A DNA stretch of 64,000 bases, taken from contig JALEJU010000018.1 of NCBI GenBank assembly GCA_022769485.1, positions 1 to 64,000 of the forward strand, read 5' to 3'. The DNA is from Bacillota bacterium. Its GTDB lineage: Bacteria > Bacillota > Clostridia > Peptostreptococcales > Anaerovoracaceae. The notes beneath the pieces were generated by a model that was given only the letters and a program-made list of their open reading frames with translations, ran no database searches and was not told where the DNA came from. Below, in pieces: positions 1 through 7,322 of the stretch. The position numbers and the translations under genes were made by a program. Each line of letters begins with the position of its first letter. The first letter of the stretch is position 1.

Positions 1-473
1 GCCACGGACTGGGGGATGGTCAGCAGCGCCACATCCACCCGGTGCTCCGCCAGGAAGCTCTCCAGCTCGTCCATGGAGCAGACGGGCACGCCGCAGATGG
101 TGGTGCCCACCACATCGGGATTCACGTCGAAGGCGGCGTCCACGGCGAAGCCGTTCTGAGAGAAGGGGAAGTTGCGCAGGATGGCGTGGCCCAGATTGCC
201 GACGCCGATGATGATGAGGTGATGGTCGTTGTCCACGCCCAGAATGTGGCCAATCTCCGAGCGCAGCTCCTCCACGTTGTAGCCGTAGCCCTGCTGGCCG
301 AATTCGCCGAAGCAGCTGAAATCCTGCCGGATCTGGGAGGCGGTGATATTCATTTCCTTGCCCAGGTTGCTGGAGGAGATGCGGACCACGCCGCGGTTGT
401 AGAGGTCAGTGAGCTGCCGGTAGTAGCGGGGCAGCCGGCGGACCACCGCGTCAGAAATATTTTCTTTTTTCAC
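1..473 (-). CDS. rex: Redox-sensing transcriptional repressor Rex (3' end outside window)
   Basis: Rex senses the NADH/NAD+ ratio and represses fermentation and respiration genes when NAD+ dominates. The reading frame starts at GTG 473 (KKENISDAVV...), seven bases after a perfect AGGAGGT. The first ~80 residues hold the winged-helix DNA-binding domain (LPRYYRQLTDLYNRGV, ITASQIRQDFSCFGEFGQQGYGY). The Rossmann NAD(H) motif follows (IIIGVGNLGHAI), then FDVNPDVVG. About 157 codons are present of a family length near 210, so the C-terminal dimerisation part lies beyond base 1. Base composition is visibly GC-richer than the genes after 1700. The promoter and a candidate Rex operator lie just upstream, so autoregulation is likely. 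The family call is secure. Confidence 0.95.
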   Translation of the reverse strand, partial: MKKENISDAVVRRLPRYYRQLTDLYNRGVVRISSSNLGKEMNITASQIRQDFSCFGEFGQQGYGYNVEELRSEIGHILGVDNDHHLIIIGVGNLGHAILRNFPFSQNGFAVDAAFDVNPDVVGTTICGVPVCSMDELESFLAEHRVDVALLTIPQSV

Positions 474-549
474 AAGGATACCTCCTGTGCTGAATCGAAT
501 CTTGCCAGCGGGCGAAAGCGCGCCCGCAGCCTGATGCCTATTTATCTGA

Positions 550-578
550 ATTCTATCCCAAAACAGTAAAGTTGTCAA
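550..578 (-). promoter_or_regulatory. rex promoter
   Basis: Read on the minus strand: -35 TTGACA (578-573), a 17-base spacer and -10 TAGAAT (555-550), about 75 bases before the rex start codon. The -35 box lies inside the inverted repeat at 572-590. Confidence 0.75.
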
Positions 579-590
579 ACTTTTTAACAA
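572..590. promoter_or_regulatory. Putative Rex operator
   Basis: An inverted repeat, TTGTCAA - 5 bases - TTAACAA, closely matches the Rex consensus TTGTTAA-N4-TTAACAA with one extra centre base and one mismatch. It covers the -35 box of the rex promoter, as expected for negative autoregulation by NADH-free Rex. It is also only ~37 bases upstream of the tRNA-Arg -35 box, but an effect there is speculative. Confidence 0.65.
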
Positions 591-626
591 TCTTTTCGAA
601 AGTTTTGGATTTTTTTCAATTTCCCC

Positions 627-655
627 TTTACAGAACGGAAAGGATTTGCTATAAT
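627..655 (+). promoter_or_regulatory. Promoter of tRNA-Arg
   Basis: TTTACA (627-632), 17 bases, TATAAT (650-655). The mature tRNA begins 34 bases after the -10 box. Confidence 0.75.
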
Positions 656-688
656 ACCACTCGATCTGTCGGACCGGCAGGTCGTTAC

Positions 689-765
689 GCGCCCGTAGCT
701 CAGTTGGATAGAGTGACAGACTCCGACTCTGTAGGCCACTGGTTCGAATCCAGCCGGGCGTACCA
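689..765 (+). tRNA. tRNA-Arg (anticodon CCG)
   Basis: The acceptor arm GCGCCCG pairs with CGGGCGU (one G-U pair), followed by A73 and an encoded CCA. D arm GCUC..GAGU. Anticodon stem ACAGA/UCUGU closes the loop CUCCGAC, giving anticodon CCG, which reads the Arg codon CGG. The T loop is UUCGAAU. A strong promoter lies upstream and an intrinsic terminator follows immediately, so it is a single-gene transcript. Confidence 0.95.
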
Positions 766-803
766 AAAACCACCTTAAACTTATTGTTTAAGGTGGTTTT
801 TTA
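766..803 (+). terminator. Terminator of tRNA-Arg
   Basis: A 15-base perfect stem (766-780 with 786-800) with a 5-base loop, ending in a run of T. Confidence 0.9.
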
Positions 804-1075
804 TTTGTATTTTGAGAAAACCACGCGCCGGACGAGCGGTTCCAAAGAAGCCGAATGGCGGTCATGCAGACAAGGGAACGCCCGCCGCTTTCAAGCGGAA
901 ACGCAGCCGGCGGACCGTATTTGCGTGACGTGACGCGGGAGCCGGTCATCCAGGGTTTTACCCGTTTATGAAGCACCTCCCGGCAAAGCCGGGGGGGTGC
1001 GTCATCGTTCAGAAGATCTGGGTTTGCCCTGTACCCGGACGGCTGATGATCCGGCCGATGGTCATGGCCTGCCGG
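804..1075. other. Gene-poor GC-rich spacer with hairpin
   Basis: No convincing gene on either strand. A GC-rich hairpin (973-984 with 988-1000, loop AAA) lies downstream of the LuxR fragment but has no T run, so it is not a typical terminator. The spacer may be degraded sequence belonging to the gene remnants at 1076-1619. Confidence 0.5.
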
Positions 1076-1492
1076 TCAGTTCTCCCTGTTGGGTGCTGAA
1101 ATGCTTCTGTAGCGGGACTCCAACTGCTTACGCGAGGTCACGCCCAGCTTTCCGTAAAGATTTCTGCTGTGGAATTTCAGGGTGTTCTCCGTAATGTTCA
1201 TGGCGGCCATGATACCCTTCGTTGATTCACCGGCCATGTAGGCGTCGAACAGCGCCCGCTCCTTCGGAGTCAGGTCCGCAAGGGCGTTCAGGAGCGTTTC
1301 GGCGTCATCGCCGTCCGCGTCCGCCGGCGCGCTGTGCTCCGGCTGAACCCCGCATGAAGGCACGGCTTGCTCCGGCTGCTTTGCGTGCTCTTTCAGCTGC
1401 TGGTTTTCCTGGATGACCAGGTGAACGCTCAAAAGGAACAGCTCACTGATGATATAGGAAATGGACAGCATCTCAAACTCAATGCTTACCAT
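1076..1492 (-). pseudogene. LuxR-type regulator, 5'-truncated remnant
   Basis: The C-terminal ~65 residues are a clear LuxR/FixJ-type helix-turn-helix (LTPKERALFDAYMAGESTKG, then ITENTLKFHSRNLYGKLG). Upstream are one hydrophobic segment (EMLSISYIISELFLLSVHLV) and a linker rich in Q, E, A and P. This fits the last membrane helix plus linker and HTH of a membrane-bound LuxR regulator whose other helices are missing. The open frame continues to 1648, but 1500-1619 is the antisense of an SLH-protein tail on the other strand. The true sequence therefore breaks near 1490-1500. The start given is the first Met after that break. It is probably not a functional regulator as it stands. Confidence 0.65.
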
Positions 1493-1499
1493 CAACAGC

Positions 1500-1619
1500 G
1501 CAGTCCTGTGGGCTGTGGAGAACGGTATCACCACCGGTACTACCGCTGCCACCTTCAGCCCCAATAACGACTGCACCCGCGCGCAGATCGTGACATTCCT
1601 GTATCGCTGCATGAAGTAA
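1500..1619 (+). pseudogene. C-terminal remnant of an SLH-domain protein
   Basis: This frame encodes 39 residues typical of the last part of an SLH repeat (AVLWAVENGITTG, then TFSPNNDCTRAQIVTFLYR), ending CMK-stop. An intact terminator follows at 1652. Everything upstream of residue AVLW is absent, replaced by the LuxR fragment on the opposite strand. It looks like the leftover 3' end of a secreted, S-layer-anchored protein after a deletion or rearrangement. Confidence 0.75.
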
Positions 1620-1651
1620 AGAAAAGGGATCTGAATAAGATTACACACCTG

Positions 1652-1688
1652 AAAACGGTGGAAGGAACGGTTCCTTCCACCGTTTTTT
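1652..1688 (+). terminator. Terminator after SLH remnant
   Basis: A near-perfect palindrome (AAAACGGTGGAAGGAA with its complement, loop of about 3 bases) followed by six T. It also separates the remnants from the T-box promoter at 1732. Confidence 0.85.
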
Positions 1689-1731
1689 CACTTAAGGGTG
1701 AAAAGATTGTGCCCAAATTTATAAAAAAGTG

Positions 1732-1760
1732 TTGATGTTTATGTTAAATTATGATACAAT
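1732..1760 (+). promoter_or_regulatory. Promoter of T-box/acyl-CoA synthetase unit
   Basis: TTGATG (1732-1737), 17 bases, TACAAT (1755-1760). The expected transcript start is near 1767, at the 5' end of the T-box leader. Confidence 0.75.
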
Positions 1761-1766
1761 GCCAAA

Positions 1767-2041
1767 AATGGTAAAAGCGATGACGAAGAGTGCGCAGATA
1801 CTGATTTCCACAGAGAAGCGATGGTTGGTGCGAATCGCCGAAAGACAGTCTGTTAGCTGTAGCTTCTGAGCCGAAAGGAAGAAAGCCTCGTGTGAGTAGA
1901 ACCTTTCCGTGATTGCTGCGTGAATGCATAAGGGTTGTCAGACCTTGAGAGAGGTAGTCTTGATCGACTGCAATTTGAGTGGTACCGCGGGTTTACAGCA
2001 AACTCGTCTCAAAGGAATTATATCTTTGGGACGAGTTTTTT
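1767..2041 (+). promoter_or_regulatory. T-box riboswitch, probable valine specifier
   Basis: The stem I apical module (AGAGAAGCGATGGTTGGTG) is at about 1812-1830. The T-box core GAGTGGTACCGCGGG is at 1977-1991 and an intrinsic terminator at 2000-2040 (AAACTCGTC...GACGAGTTT, T run). The bulge UGGU would pair with a tRNA 3' end ACCA, i.e. A73. In the specifier strand, GAAG on the 5' side pairs with CUUC on the 3' side. The triplet just before G-CUUC is GUA (1859-1861), in the same place as GUU in the valS T-box of this window. Valine fits A73; CUG (Leu), one frame away, is the main alternative. Uncharged tRNA would stabilise the antiterminator and switch on the gene at 2070. Confidence 0.9.
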
Positions 2042-2069
2042 ATTTGTCCCGGAAACGGAGGAATTTACA

Positions 2070-4355
2070 TTGCAAACTATGATGGAAATTGACAACAAAA
2101 TTAAGGAAATTTCGGAACGTATTCGTGAGCTGCGTGAAATCGAGAAACTGACCACGGCGCAGATGGCGTTGAAAACCGATGTCAGTGAGGCTGAATACAT
2201 CCAATGCGAGAATGGCTGTTGTGATTTGAATTTCGCATTTATTTACAGATGTGCATTAGCTTTTAATGTAGATGTAACCGATATTATCGAAGGGCGCAGC
2301 CCGACTTTGAAGTCGTATACTTTGACGAGAAACGGGGAAGGGCAGAAGATCGACGATGCTCACGGCATGACATATTTCAGCCTTGCCTCTGCGTTCAGAA
2401 ACAGAATCGCCGAACCTCTTTATGTATGCAGCAAATACAGCGAAGAGGCGCAGCATAAAAAACTGGAATTGACCACGCATGCCGGTCAGGAATGCGATAT
2501 TGTCATTGAAGGGCACCTTAAAGTGCAGATCGGCGAGCATTCGGAGATTTTAGGCCCCGGGGACAGCATTTATTACGACAGCTCCTCCCCTCACGGTATG
2601 ATAGCGGTGGACGGAGCAGATTGCCTTTTCTACGCTATCGTTCTCAATCCCACCGGAGAACCGATTCCCGAACTGCAGAAGTCGGAAAAACTGGCGGCTA
2701 AGATCGGGGAACGGGATACGAAGCGGCGTGTTTACAAAGAGTTCGTGGATACCGTGGAGGATGAAAACGGAACACCTACGTCCATCACATTTAAAAATAC
2801 GGAAAAATTCAATTTCGCTTATGATATTGTTGATAAAATCGCGAAAAAACAGCCGGAGAAAGTTGCCCTTGTGCATATTTCCGAAAAGAAAGAAAAACGC
2901 ACCTTTACATTTAATGATATGAAGCGGGCTTCCGGCAGAGCGGCCAATTACTTTAAGTCCCTCGGCATTAAAAAAGGCGACCGGGTTATGCTTGTGTTGG
3001 GAAGACATTACCAGTTCTGGTACGCAATGCTGGGGCTGCATAAGTTGGGAGCAATTGCCATTCCTGCTATGAATCAGCTTTTGGAGCATGACTTTGAGTA
3101 CCGGTTTAACGCTGCGGGAGTGAGTACGATCCTCTGTACTGAAAAAGGGGATGTAGCCAATCAGGTTGATTTGGCTGCAGAGAAATGCCCGCAGCTTGTC
3201 AATAAAATTATGGTCGGCGGCTCCCGGGAAGGCTGGAGAAATTTCGACGAAGAATACAAGCTGTTCAGCACGCATTTTGACAGAAATGAAGATACAGCCT
3301 GCGGCGACGATATTATGCTCATGTACTTTACTTCCGGCACAACGGGATACCCGAAGATTGCGGCGCACAGCTTTAAATATGCGCTTGGGCATTTCCATAC
3401 GGCCAAGTATTGGCATAACGTTGACCCCAACGGCCTGCATTTTACCATTTCCGATACCGGTTGGGCGAAGGCCATGTGGGGCAAATTCTACGGACAGTGG
3501 ATTTGCGAAGCGGCGATTTTCGTATATGACTTTGAACGGTTTAATGCGGCGGATATCCTTCCTATGTTTGCGGAGCATCATATTACGACCTTCTGTGCGC
3601 CTCCGACCATGCTCCGGATGCTGGTAAAAGAAGATATTTCAAAGTACGATCTGTCTTCCGTAAAACATATGACTACTGCCGGAGAGGCTTTAAACCCGGA
3701 GGTTTACAGGCAATTTGAAAAAGCTACAGGATTGCAGATTCTCGAAGGTTTCGGACAGTCCGAGAGCACGATGATGATCGGAAATCTTACCGGGGCACCG
3801 CATAAAATAGGGGCTATGGGTAAGCCTGCGCCGATCTATGACATCGATCTGCTGGATTCCGTCGGAAACCGTGTAAAAGCAGGTGAACCCGGTGAAATTG
3901 TTGTAAATGTAAGTGAAACGTATCCTAACGGTCTATTCAGAGGGTATTACAACGATGAAGAAAAAACAGCCGAAGTACTGCATGACGGATACTACCATAC
4001 CGGCGATGTGGCCTGGTGCGATGAGGACGGATTTTACTGGTATGTGGGCAGAGTTGACGATGTAATTAAATCTTCGGGCTATCGAATCGGACCCTTTGAA
4101 ATCGAAAGCGTTATTATGGAGCTTCCCTATGTTCTGGAATGCGGCGTTTCGGCAGCGCCCGATGAGGTAAGAGGACAGGTTGTAAAAGCCAGCATCGTTC
4201 TTACGGCCGGAACGGAACCCACGGAAGAGCTGAAAAAGGAAATTCAGAATTATGTTAAGCAACATACGGCTCCGTATAAATATCCCAGAATCGTTGTATT
4301 CAGAGACGAGCTGCCCAAGACAAGCAGCGGAAAAATACAGCGCAGCAAGCTGTAA
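2070..4355 (+). CDS. HTH-cupin-acyl-CoA synthetase (AMP-forming) fusion
   Basis: 761 residues. It starts at TTG 2070, eight bases after GGAGG; ATG 2079 is too far from that site. Residues ~10-70 form an XRE-type helix-turn-helix (IRELREIEKLTTAQMALKTD) and ~95-190 a cupin barrel (HAGQECDIVIEGHLKVQIG, GPGDSIYYDSSSPHG). The rest is an acyl-adenylate-forming ligase: MYFTSGTTGYPK (P-loop), FGQSEST, YHTGDVAWCDEDGFYWYVGR, and the catalytic-lysine end PKTSSGKIQRSKL. The ligase part resembles medium-chain/benzoate-type acyl-CoA synthetases, giving acyl-CoA + AMP + PPi. The substrate is not readable from sequence. Control by a T-box, probably valine-type, suggests a branched-chain acid such as isobutyrate (inference). 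Confidence 0.88.
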   Translation: MQTMMEIDNKIKEISERIRELREIEKLTTAQMALKTDVSEAEYIQCENGCCDLNFAFIYRCALAFNVDVTDIIEGRSPTLKSYTLTRNGEGQKIDDAHGMTYFSLASAFRNRIAEPLYVCSKYSEEAQHKKLELTTHAGQECDIVIEGHLKVQIGEHSEILGPGDSIYYDSSSPHGMIAVDGADCLFYAIVLNPTGEPIPELQKSEKLAAKIGERDTKRRVYKEFVDTVEDENGTPTSITFKNTEKFNFAYDIVDKIAKKQPEKVALVHISEKKEKRTFTFNDMKRASGRAANYFKSLGIKKGDRVMLVLGRHYQFWYAMLGLHKLGAIAIPAMNQLLEHDFEYRFNAAGVSTILCTEKGDVANQVDLAAEKCPQLVNKIMVGGSREGWRNFDEEYKLFSTHFDRNEDTACGDDIMLMYFTSGTTGYPKIAAHSFKYALGHFHTAKYWHNVDPNGLHFTISDTGWAKAMWGKFYGQWICEAAIFVYDFERFNAADILPMFAEHHITTFCAPPTMLRMLVKEDISKYDLSSVKHMTTAGEALNPEVYRQFEKATGLQILEGFGQSESTMMIGNLTGAPHKIGAMGKPAPIYDIDLLDSVGNRVKAGEPGEIVVNVSETYPNGLFRGYYNDEEKTAEVLHDGYYHTGDVAWCDEDGFYWYVGRVDDVIKSSGYRIGPFEIESVIMELPYVLECGVSAAPDEVRGQVVKASIVLTAGTEPTEELKKEIQNYVKQHTAPYKYPRIVVFRDELPKTSSGKIQRSKL

Positions 4356-4476
4356 GCCGGAAAAAAGACTGACGCAGCGGTTAAAAAAATAACATCCGGT
4401 TGTTTCAATGTGAACCGATTTTTACTTCTGCACATATACTGTCTTATCATGTATTATCCGAGGGGGAGTATTTGTT

Positions 4477-5394
4477 ATGGACAGGACACAGGGGTATGTT
4501 GTTAATTCTCTGGAGCTGCATCTGTTTTTTGTGCGTATTATGAAAGAGCACGCATTCTTTTTAAAGGTGGGCTTTCTTCTTCCCAACGCAAACCTTGCCG
4601 GAGAGGGTGAGCACTTCATGAGGAAGTTTGAGGCTTTGCTGGCTCGTGCCATTGCGTTGAGCGACTGTGTTGTCTGCCGCTGTGTGCTGGACTCCGGAGA
4701 AGTTTTCACCGAATTTACCGATTGCGCCGAACGTCAGACCCAGAGGCTTACCGGCACATGTATCAACCGTGAATTGACAGCCTGTGCGATGCAGCTGAAA
4801 GGCCGTGACAGTAACGACGATCTGTGCGTTTCTCAGGATCTTGTGAATCAGGTGTGCCGATTAAACCGGGATGGGCTGGCGCTGGTAGAGTATTTTATAA
4901 ATTATAAGGAACGGATCCTGCGCAGCATCCAATCCTGTAATCTGTTCACCGTAAATTATCCGCTGCTCATCGAGCATATCCTTCGGGAGGCTCGTCTCTA
5001 CCGGGCTTATCTGATGCGATTGGAAGGTCTGAGCGATTGCAGCGATCAGGAACTTCGTGACAGTGAGCTGTTCTGGAATCAGATTATGATGGAACATGCG
5101 CTGTTTATTCGGGGGCTGTTGGATCCGAGCGAAGATAAACTCATCGACACCGCCGACGACTTTGCCGCAGATTACAAGTACCTGCTGGAGGCTTCCGCTG
5201 CGGCAAATGATAAGATTTTGTGCGGGGACAACGCACTTGCATTGACCCGGAAATTCCGGGATTTCAAGCATGCGGGCGTTGAGGGGATCGAAGGATGTGA
5301 AATCCGGTCGATTATTCTTCCGCTGCTTGCCGACCATGTTCTGCGAGAAGCGAATCACTATATCCGCCTGTTGGAAAATCAGGCGCAGAGGTAA
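4477..5394 (+). CDS. DUF2935 family protein
   Basis: 305 residues with two repeats of an all-helical module. Each holds E/H-rich helices (FFVRIMKEHAFFLKVGF and FWNQIMMEHALFIRGLLDPS; YPLLIEHILREARLYR and LPLLADHVLREANHYIRL). This is the DUF2935 signature, with ferritin-like four-helix folds and probable metal-binding Glu/His. The biochemical function is unknown. GGGGGAG sits eight bases before ATG. It lies 121 bases after the acyl-CoA synthetase on the same strand with no obvious terminator between, so co-transcription is possible. A strong terminator follows at 5440. Confidence 0.85.
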   Translation: MDRTQGYVVNSLELHLFFVRIMKEHAFFLKVGFLLPNANLAGEGEHFMRKFEALLARAIALSDCVVCRCVLDSGEVFTEFTDCAERQTQRLTGTCINRELTACAMQLKGRDSNDDLCVSQDLVNQVCRLNRDGLALVEYFINYKERILRSIQSCNLFTVNYPLLIEHILREARLYRAYLMRLEGLSDCSDQELRDSELFWNQIMMEHALFIRGLLDPSEDKLIDTADDFAADYKYLLEASAAANDKILCGDNALALTRKFRDFKHAGVEGIEGCEIRSIILPLLADHVLREANHYIRLLENQAQR

Positions 5395-5439
5395 GCGTCT
5401 TGTTTTTTCAGGCCTTGTTACTTATATTTTGATCGTTTA

Positions 5440-5498
5440 AAAACGGCTGTTTGCAAATTCCAACCCTTACGGTTGGGACAGCAGCAGCCGTTTTCTGT
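5440..5498 (+). terminator. Terminator after DUF2935 gene
   Basis: Stem AAAACGGCTG (5440-5449) with CAGCCGTTTT (5485-5494), and an inner hairpin CCAACCC..GGTTGGG. Confidence 0.8.
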
Positions 5499-5773
5499 TT
5501 TTCCGGGCTATACAGGGCTTTGCGTCAGAGATATTTATTTCAAATAAGTACAAAATCCCGGAGCTCTGTATCCCTTTCTTGCATACAGCCGACAACCGTT
5601 ATAAGATAGTGATAACAGTATCCGTTGCTTTTTTGAATTTTTCGGAACGGCATTTTGTTCTGTACAATTTTTTCGGTTTCGGCAAAATTGAGATAAATTC
5701 TGTAAAAATTTTTGGTTTTCTGCAACCTTTTCATCTTCTGCAGACTGTTATTAGTACAGGGAGGTTTTAAGAA
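5499..5773 (+). promoter_or_regulatory. AT-rich control region of the ECF sigma operon
   Basis: No gene is seen here. At 5721-5727 TGCAACC followed by TTTT, with ACTGTTA at 5744-5750, resembles ECF-type promoters (-35 with AAC, -10 about 16 bases on), suggesting autoregulation by the sigma factor. A similar TGTAAAAATTTT sits at 5701. This is a pattern resemblance only. Confidence 0.4.
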
Positions 5774-6265
5774 ATGCCGAAAACGGACTGCGCAGACGTT
5801 TTTAAGCATGAAATAATCCGAAAATACTTTGACACTGTGTATAGACTTGCTTTGTCACGTACAAATAACAAAGACTGGGCAGAGGATGTTTTACAAGACG
5901 TATTTTTGAAATACATAGAATCAAACAAGGTGTTTCAAGACGAGGAGCACATAAAAGCCTGGCTCATAACGGTAACGGTAAATTGTACAAAAAGACTTTT
6001 TCGAGCTCCGTGGAATGTGCGGCATGTTCCTATTACCGAGGATATCGTATTTGAAACTCCCGAAAGGAATGATGTGTATTCCGCGGTTGCGAAACTCCCA
6101 GCGAAGTACAGAACGGTTATCCATCTGTTTTATTACGAGGACATGTCCATAAAGCAAATTGCCCAGTGTCTCGGGATGAAGGAAAACACTGTAAAATCTA
6201 ATCTGCACAGAGCGCGGAGCATGCTTAAACCCCTTCTTGGAGGACGGGAGGACTATGAATTTTAA
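5774..6265 (+). CDS. ECF RNA polymerase sigma factor
   Basis: 163 residues, the normal ECF length. Region 2 is at ~15-80 (KYFDTVYRLALSRTNNKDWA, AEDVLQDVFLKYI) and region 4 at ~105-158 (LPAKYRTVIHLFYYEDMSIK, QCLGMKENTVKSNLHRAR). ATG follows GGGAGG at nine bases. The stop overlaps the start of the anti-sigma gene by 11 bases, so the two are translationally coupled. It would direct polymerase to its own operon and an unknown regulon when released by the membrane anti-sigma factor. Confidence 0.93.
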   Translation: MPKTDCADVFKHEIIRKYFDTVYRLALSRTNNKDWAEDVLQDVFLKYIESNKVFQDEEHIKAWLITVTVNCTKRLFRAPWNVRHVPITEDIVFETPERNDVYSAVAKLPAKYRTVIHLFYYEDMSIKQIAQCLGMKENTVKSNLHRARSMLKPLLGGREDYEF

Positions 6266-7322
6266 AGATATATACAGCAGAGCCAATGAAGAACTGCATG
6301 GCGATACAAAGATTCTTGAGGAGCTGCTTAAAACTGAAAGAACGAAAAAACGGCGGTTTGTCCCGTATATTATGCCTGCCGTGGCAGCGGCGGCAGCCGC
6401 AGCAATTATGCTGCTGAATCCGGCAGTTACCGATGACGGTCTGCAGAACGGAAATCCGTATTCTGGCCATACGCAAATCGTGTCCGGCGTTTCGGTCGGC
6501 GGCGAATCGTATGCTGCGGAAACAGAATATCAAAATGATCCGCACAGCACGCAGATTCAGCATTTCCGGGAAGGGGAAAAACCTCAAAGCGGGGATAAGC
6601 TTCGGCAGAACGAATACTGCGGCGCCTCGGGTATTACTCCTTCCGGCATGTTGGTTTCGGATCATAAGGCCGCTTTACGCAACGTAACGGATGCTGAAAA
6701 TGGAGGAACGTCTCAAGGCATCGCAAGGATTTCCGACGAGATTCCCACAGCGGATACAGTACTGTATATTAATCGCGTTGAACGATTGGGCGGGGCGGCG
6801 CCTTCGCCGGCGGCGGTATCTGCGGAAAGACGCCGTGTGATGACGAACGGAGAATATGCTGCGTATATCGGAGTTGATATTGCTTCCGCGGCCATACTGC
6901 CTGGGGATATGGTCATGGAGAGCCCGGGTTTTGTAACGGCGGAGGTTGATGGGGAAAACGACCGGATTTTGAAGGAACGGGGCGTCTATCTTGCGCATTC
7001 GGAAAATTTTCAGCGGTTCGTGGAAATAACCGTTTCTCGGACAGAGAATATCGTTATCCCGGAAAAGGGATTAAAAAAATCGGAGGTGAACGGGAACAGC
7101 GTTCTCGTCCTATCGGACGGCACGGATTTTAGCGCTTCGTTTACGAAAAACGATGTACAGTATCTTATAAAAACCGGAGGAATAAGGCAGGAAGAATTAA
7201 CCGAGTTATTAAAATCATTGAATGGAGGAATTGAAAATGAAGAAAAAAGCAATGGCGGTGGCGCTGACAGCGCTGATGACGATGACATCCGCAGTGGGAC
7301 TGGCATCGGCGGCGGACAATGA
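6255..7322 (+). CDS. Membrane anti-sigma factor (DUF4367-like C-terminus)
   Basis: 355 residues from ATG 6255, after GGAGGACGGGAGG; an in-frame ATG at 6237 lies before the site. The layout is a short cytoplasmic N-terminus (SRANEELHGDTKILEELL), one membrane helix at ~37-56 (YIMPAVAAAAAAAIMLL), then a large external region. The last conserved part (VQYLIKTGGIRQEELTELLK) resembles the end of DUF4367-type anti-sigma domains. The role, holding the adjacent ECF factor inactive, is inferred from position and topology; no zinc-finger anti-sigma motif is seen. The final ~30 codons (Gly/Asp/Ser-rich) overlap the start and signal peptide of the next gene in another frame by 86 bases, so the true ancestral stop may have been near 7225. 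Confidence 0.75.
   Translation: MNFKDIYSRANEELHGDTKILEELLKTERTKKRRFVPYIMPAVAAAAAAAIMLLNPAVTDDGLQNGNPYSGHTQIVSGVSVGGESYAAETEYQNDPHSTQIQHFREGEKPQSGDKLRQNEYCGASGITPSGMLVSDHKAALRNVTDAENGGTSQGIARISDEIPTADTVLYINRVERLGGAAPSPAAVSAERRRVMTNGEYAAYIGVDIASAAILPGDMVMESPGFVTAEVDGENDRILKERGVYLAHSENFQRFVEITVSRTENIVIPEKGLKKSEVNGNSVLVLSDGTDFSASFTKNDVQYLIKTGGIRQEELTELLKSLNGGIENEEKSNGGGADSADDDDIRSGTGIGGGQ

Noticed and set aside
42-569. 175-codon open frame on the plus strand
   Set aside because: Antisense of rex; composition is low-complexity Ala/His/Val, and the minus strand reads as a clear Rex protein.
1493-1648. 5' extension of the LuxR frame to an ATG at 1648
   Set aside because: Bases 1500-1619 are better explained as the SLH protein end on the plus strand, so the extension is fortuitous antisense.
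689-1690. Integrative element inserted at tRNA-Arg
   Set aside because: No integrase next to the tRNA, no direct repeat of the tRNA 3' end noticed downstream, and the tRNA terminator is intact.
1935-2069. Upstream in-frame start for the acyl-CoA synthetase
   Set aside because: It would translate the T-box core and terminator; the TTG at 2070 has a well-placed GGAGG.
2550-3581. 343-codon open frame on the minus strand
   Set aside because: Antisense of the acyl-CoA synthetase coding region; no protein likeness and no ribosome site.
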